Shown here: positions 61,028 through 64,000 of the stretch, piece by piece
Position numbering within the stretch: position 1 is the stretch's first letter
How the letters are laid out: every line of letters starts with the position of its first letter
NCBI GenBank assembly: GCA_934572465.1
Contig: CAKTLG010000007.1
Span: forward strand, 13,914 to 77,913
DNA: 64,000 nucleotides
Origin: an uncultured Oscillospiraceae bacterium
GTDB taxonomy: Bacteria > Bacillota > Clostridia > Oscillospirales > Oscillospiraceae
Direction: 5' to 3'
Program-made: the position numbers and the translations under genes
The notes under the pieces: model-generated
Seen by the model: only the letters and a program-made list of their open reading frames with translations
The model's database searches: none
Told to the model about the DNA's origin: nothing

Positions 61028-61617
61028 CTGTGCGTGCGCACGCCGGAAGCAGAAGGGACCGTCCACGGTTTCAGCGTTCCGGAAGCAGTATGCTCAAAAC
61101 GTCTGCGATGAGCTTGTAATATCCGCTACAAGCGGATTTCCCACCGCTGGAAAAACGGCAAGTGCGTCTTTTGCGGCGCAGCCCAGAGTCAGCACGACTG
61201 GGTCGAAGCGCTTGAAACACACGCCCATGAGCTGATCCATACCGCCAAACCGGAGGATTGCCGCTTTCGGTGTGCAGCGGATTGATGACGTAGGTCGGCA
61301 GACCTTTGTCAAGCGGAAATCCGAGGATATTGCAGCTATAGTAAGCGTCATGGATAAGGGCATATAAACCTCAAGGCTGGTGGGTCAATAGACCTGCCAG
61401 CCTTGGTTCGTTTAATTTCCGGACATCCCGCATATATTCGGCGCATATGTGAGGGTGAGCCGCACTGCCCACGCAGTGTCTGTTTCGCTCGACCGTTAGC
61501 TTTGACGCTTACGCTTTTTAAGAGCTCATGCTTCAGAACGATTTACATTTGCCGCATAGCCGCATAATCGTATATAGTTATTTTGGTTCATTATATGGAA
61601 GATAGCGAAAGGATCAT
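61028..61617. other. Non-coding stretch with a decayed gene fragment
   Basis: Between about 61110 and 61368 short frames are open without start signals: on the plus strand YKRISHRWKNGKCVFCGA and then, shifted, DDVGRQTFVKRKSEDIAAI; on the minus strand an 89-residue frame. None has a ribosome-binding site and I cannot name a family. The rest of the stretch is AT-richer, with possible -10-like TATATA near 61571 (TTGCCG 16 bases upstream) that could drive the surface protein gene. Confidence 0.4.
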
Positions 61618-61661
61618 GACGAGGGGCGCGCCCCTCGTCCCGTGGGTACCCACGGGACGAG
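61618..61661 (+). repeat. Two overlapping perfect palindromes in the leader of the surface protein gene
   Basis: Palindrome 1 (22 bases, 61618-61639, centre GCGC) and palindrome 2 (28 bases, 61634-61661, centre GGGTACCC) share the arm CTCGTC (61634-61639). That arm is complementary both to GACGAG at 61618 and to GACGAG at 61656, so only one full hairpin can form at a time. They lie about 90 bases before the start codon at 61748. Confidence 0.85.
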
Positions 61662-61747
61662 ACCTTTCTGCAAACTTGTGGACTTTGCCCGCTGTGGTCA
61701 GGCGGGCATGACAAAAAACTGGCCATCAGAAAAAGGAGGGTACGCAC

Positions 61748-64000
61748 ATGAGAAAACGCATCACAAGCCTGTTTCTTGCGCTGGCGCTGTGCCTGACGCT
61801 GCTGCCCACGGCGGCATTTGCGGCGGACGCAGATGGCGCGCGGGAGACGCAGCGCGAGACCGTCGGCGAGGTCAGCCGCGACGGCGACGAGCAGGACAAC
61901 GCGCCCGAGCCCGACGCGGCGGTACAGGCTGCACAGGCGCTCATCGACGCGCTGCCGGACGGAGTGACGGCGGACAACGCGGAGGCGCTTTCGGCGCAGC
62001 TCATCGCCATTGACGAAGCGCTGGCAGCGCTGACCGAGGAGCAGCTGGCGGCGCTGGATATAACGCGCTACGGGGCCCTTTGTGAAGCCATGACCACGCT
62101 GACGGCGGTGCAGACGGACCATAGCGGCCATCCGCTCTGCCCCCATGACGACAGCTCCTGCGACATTTGCCCTGCAGAAAGCAAGAAAAATGCGTTTACG
62201 AATGCAAAGGCGGTGACCTGCAAAGATGTCAACGGCTGGGACAGAGTGTATGCGGGCGATGTCCAGATAGAAGACAAGATGGGCAACGTTACGTTCACTA
62301 CAGGCACCTACTACCTGACACGGAGCATCGGTGTGAGCAAGGTGTACATCGAGGGAGACGTCGTCCTCTGCCTGAACGGCAACGACATCAGCGTGAACAC
62401 GAACACATCCGGAATTCTTATCAAGAAAAATGCAACCCTTACGCTGTGCGACTGTGAAGGAACCGGCAAGATCACGCATGCGGTAAATGAATATACGCAG
62501 CAGAAAGCCAACGGCCTCGGCGTGATGGTCAATACCGGCGCCACCTTTAATATGTACGGTGGCGCGATCTCTGACAATACATATATCAATTCATACAACA
62601 AGGCGGAAGGCAGCGGCGTGTATGTAGATGGCAGTGCAGATGACACATTCGGCACGTTCCATATGTACGGGCACGATCTCTAACAACAAGGCCAACTTTA
62701 CCGGCTCCAGCGGCAATTGCTGCGGCGGGGGCGTATTTGTGCAGGACTATGCGTATTTCTATCTGCATGACGGCATGATCACCGGCAACGAGGCCACCTC
62801 CAGCTCGGCGCTCAGTTACGGCGGGGGTGTAGCGGTCAATCATAATGCGCATTTTACCATGAAGAACGGCACGATCTCCGGTAATACGGCGACCGCCACG
62901 GAAAGATCCAACGGCGGCGTCTTTGCGGACAATAATAGTACGCTCGACCTGAGCGGCGGTAAAATCACCGGCAACATCGCCGATTCCGGCGCTGGTATGC
63001 GGACTTTCAATTGCACCGTCAACCTCAGCGGCGATATTACGATCATAGGCAACACCACAAAAGAGGGCGTTAAAAATAACGTCTTTGTGCGCGATAATAT
63101 GTCCCTCACCATCACCGGCGAGCTGACGAATACCATCGGCGTGACCACTGAGAAAACGCCCATGAAAATTGCCGTCGCTGGCGATGCCTACACGCTCTCG
63201 AGTGCGGATGCCAGTCACTTCACCCCCGACGCGGGCGGCTTGTATCGGGTCTCGTATCATGATGATGATAGAGCGCTCTATCTGGAGGTCGAGTCTCACA
63301 AGCACCCCATCTGCGGCAAGGAGTGCACACATGGCGGGTCGGACACGAGTGTGTCGTGGACAGCTATCAGCTCGGGAGATGCTCTGCTTGCTGCCACAAG
63401 CACAAACTACTACTACCTGACCGCGGACGTGACGCTTGACAAGACATGGACGCCCGCGGACAGCACGGTGCTCTGCCTCAACGGCCACAGCATCACATCG
63501 ACCGTCAGCAGCAATGACAGCAGGCTGATCGACATTCAGGACGGCCCCTTTGTGCTGACCGACTGCAACGGCAGCAACGGCAAATATAAATTTAAAGAGG
63601 GCACAAATGGCCGGTGGACGCGGGAGGATTCTGGCGGCATCACCGTCACCGGCGGCGTGATCATTGGCTCCAGCTGCGGCGGTATAGGCGTTAACAGCAG
63701 CATCGAAGGCTTCATCATGTACGGCGGCACAATCTGCGGCTTTGAGACAGCAAACGGGTCCGGCGCCGGTGTGCGTGTGGAGGAGGGCAGCTTTATCATG
63801 CGCGGCGGCCGGATCAGCGGCAACTGTTCGCCCAGCTACAACGGCGGCGGTGTGTATTTGCACAACACAGGCTGCACGTTCACCATGCTCGGCGGTGAGG
63901 TCAGCGACAACCATTCCTTCCAGGGCGGCGGCGTGTATGTGTCCGGAGATAACGGGCGCAACGATCACAAGTGCGGCGGCACGTTCACGATGTACGGCGG
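61748..64000 (+). pseudogene. Large secreted beta-helix surface protein, frameshifted and cut by the window end
   Basis: Start at 61748 with GGAGG upstream. A signal peptide (LFLALALCLTLLPTAAFAA) precedes an acidic helical linker and a Cys/His cluster (HPLCPHDDSSCDICP). Right-handed beta-helix repeats follow (GATFNMYGGAISDN, GGGVFV, GGKITGN, GGGVYV). The first frame stops at 62681-62683, but the same repeat protein continues in the +1 frame from about 62665 and stays open to the end of the window, with a second Cys/His cluster (HPICGKECTHGG). The break falls inside FHMYG/GTISNN and fits a one-base insertion or two-base loss. Such proteins are typical large adhesin-like surface proteins of gut Clostridia. 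Confidence 0.75.

Noticed and set aside
61094..61363. 89-residue minus-strand frame in the gene-poor stretch
   Set aside because: No ribosome-binding site, no recognisable domain, and competing fragments in other frames; treated as decayed sequence.
61618..61661. Palindromes as a replication origin or inversion site
   Set aside because: No DnaA boxes, iterons, recombinase gene or second matching copy is seen nearby.

Overview
The window is a GC-rich stretch of a bacterial chromosome. Strong Shine-Dalgarno sites (AGGAGG variants), many lipobox lipoproteins, LytS/LytR-type and BcrR/S-type two-component systems and gut-type beta-helix surface proteins point to a Gram-positive Clostridia member of the Oscillospiraceae type. 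This is inferred from gene content and style, with no database search. No rRNA, tRNA, CRISPR array or intact mobile element was seen.

Layout. 1-8.9 kb: the end of a GHKL sensor kinase, then an operon joining partner-switching regulators (a STAS antagonist and a membrane PP2C phosphatase fused to an RsbW-like ATPase) to two transporters that carry ATPase-like domains themselves, plus an unknown protein. 9-17.6 kb: two TetR regulators with visible operators, a broken acetyltransferase, and a drug-resistance-like run (DUF998 membrane protein, Vat-type and CatA-type acetyltransferases, OmpR regulator, ABC exporter, histidine kinase, two lipoproteins). 17.7-25.8 kb: a cytosolic gamma-glutamyltransferase homologue and a TAXI-TRAP transporter operon divergent from a LytS/LytR pair, with LytTR-like sites between them. 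26-28.8 kb: small regulators, and an RNHCP-domain gene behind what looks like a leader-peptide translation attenuator. 28.8-35.2 kb: a minus-strand envelope cluster (LemA, two DUF3137-type proteins, three lipoproteins, DUF2442). 35.3-43.9 kb: a MalT-like LuxR regulator, DUF6110 plus an unusual P1-type ATPase, a GH13 amylase, a frameshifted ATC-hydrolase gene and a collagen-like protein.

44.7-60.2 kb is the most interesting region. Plus-strand pgsB-pgsC-pgsW (poly-gamma-glutamate synthesis) diverges from a roughly 12.5 kb minus-strand array: a two-repeat lipoprotein, a lipoprotein gamma-glutamyltransferase, two copies of a module (ion-transporter-superfamily permease, 48-49-residue membrane protein, zinc hydrolase of the succinylglutamate desuccinylase/aspartoacylase fold), a DUF6305-type lipoprotein, a third zinc hydrolase and a two-component system. 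I read this as one system that makes, trims and re-imports poly-gamma-glutamate under sensor control. The two tiny membrane proteins lie exactly at the equivalent place in both modules.

60.3-64 kb: an ATC-hydrolase family gene, a gene-poor stretch with two overlapping perfect palindromes, and the start of a large beta-helix surface protein that is frameshifted and runs off the window.
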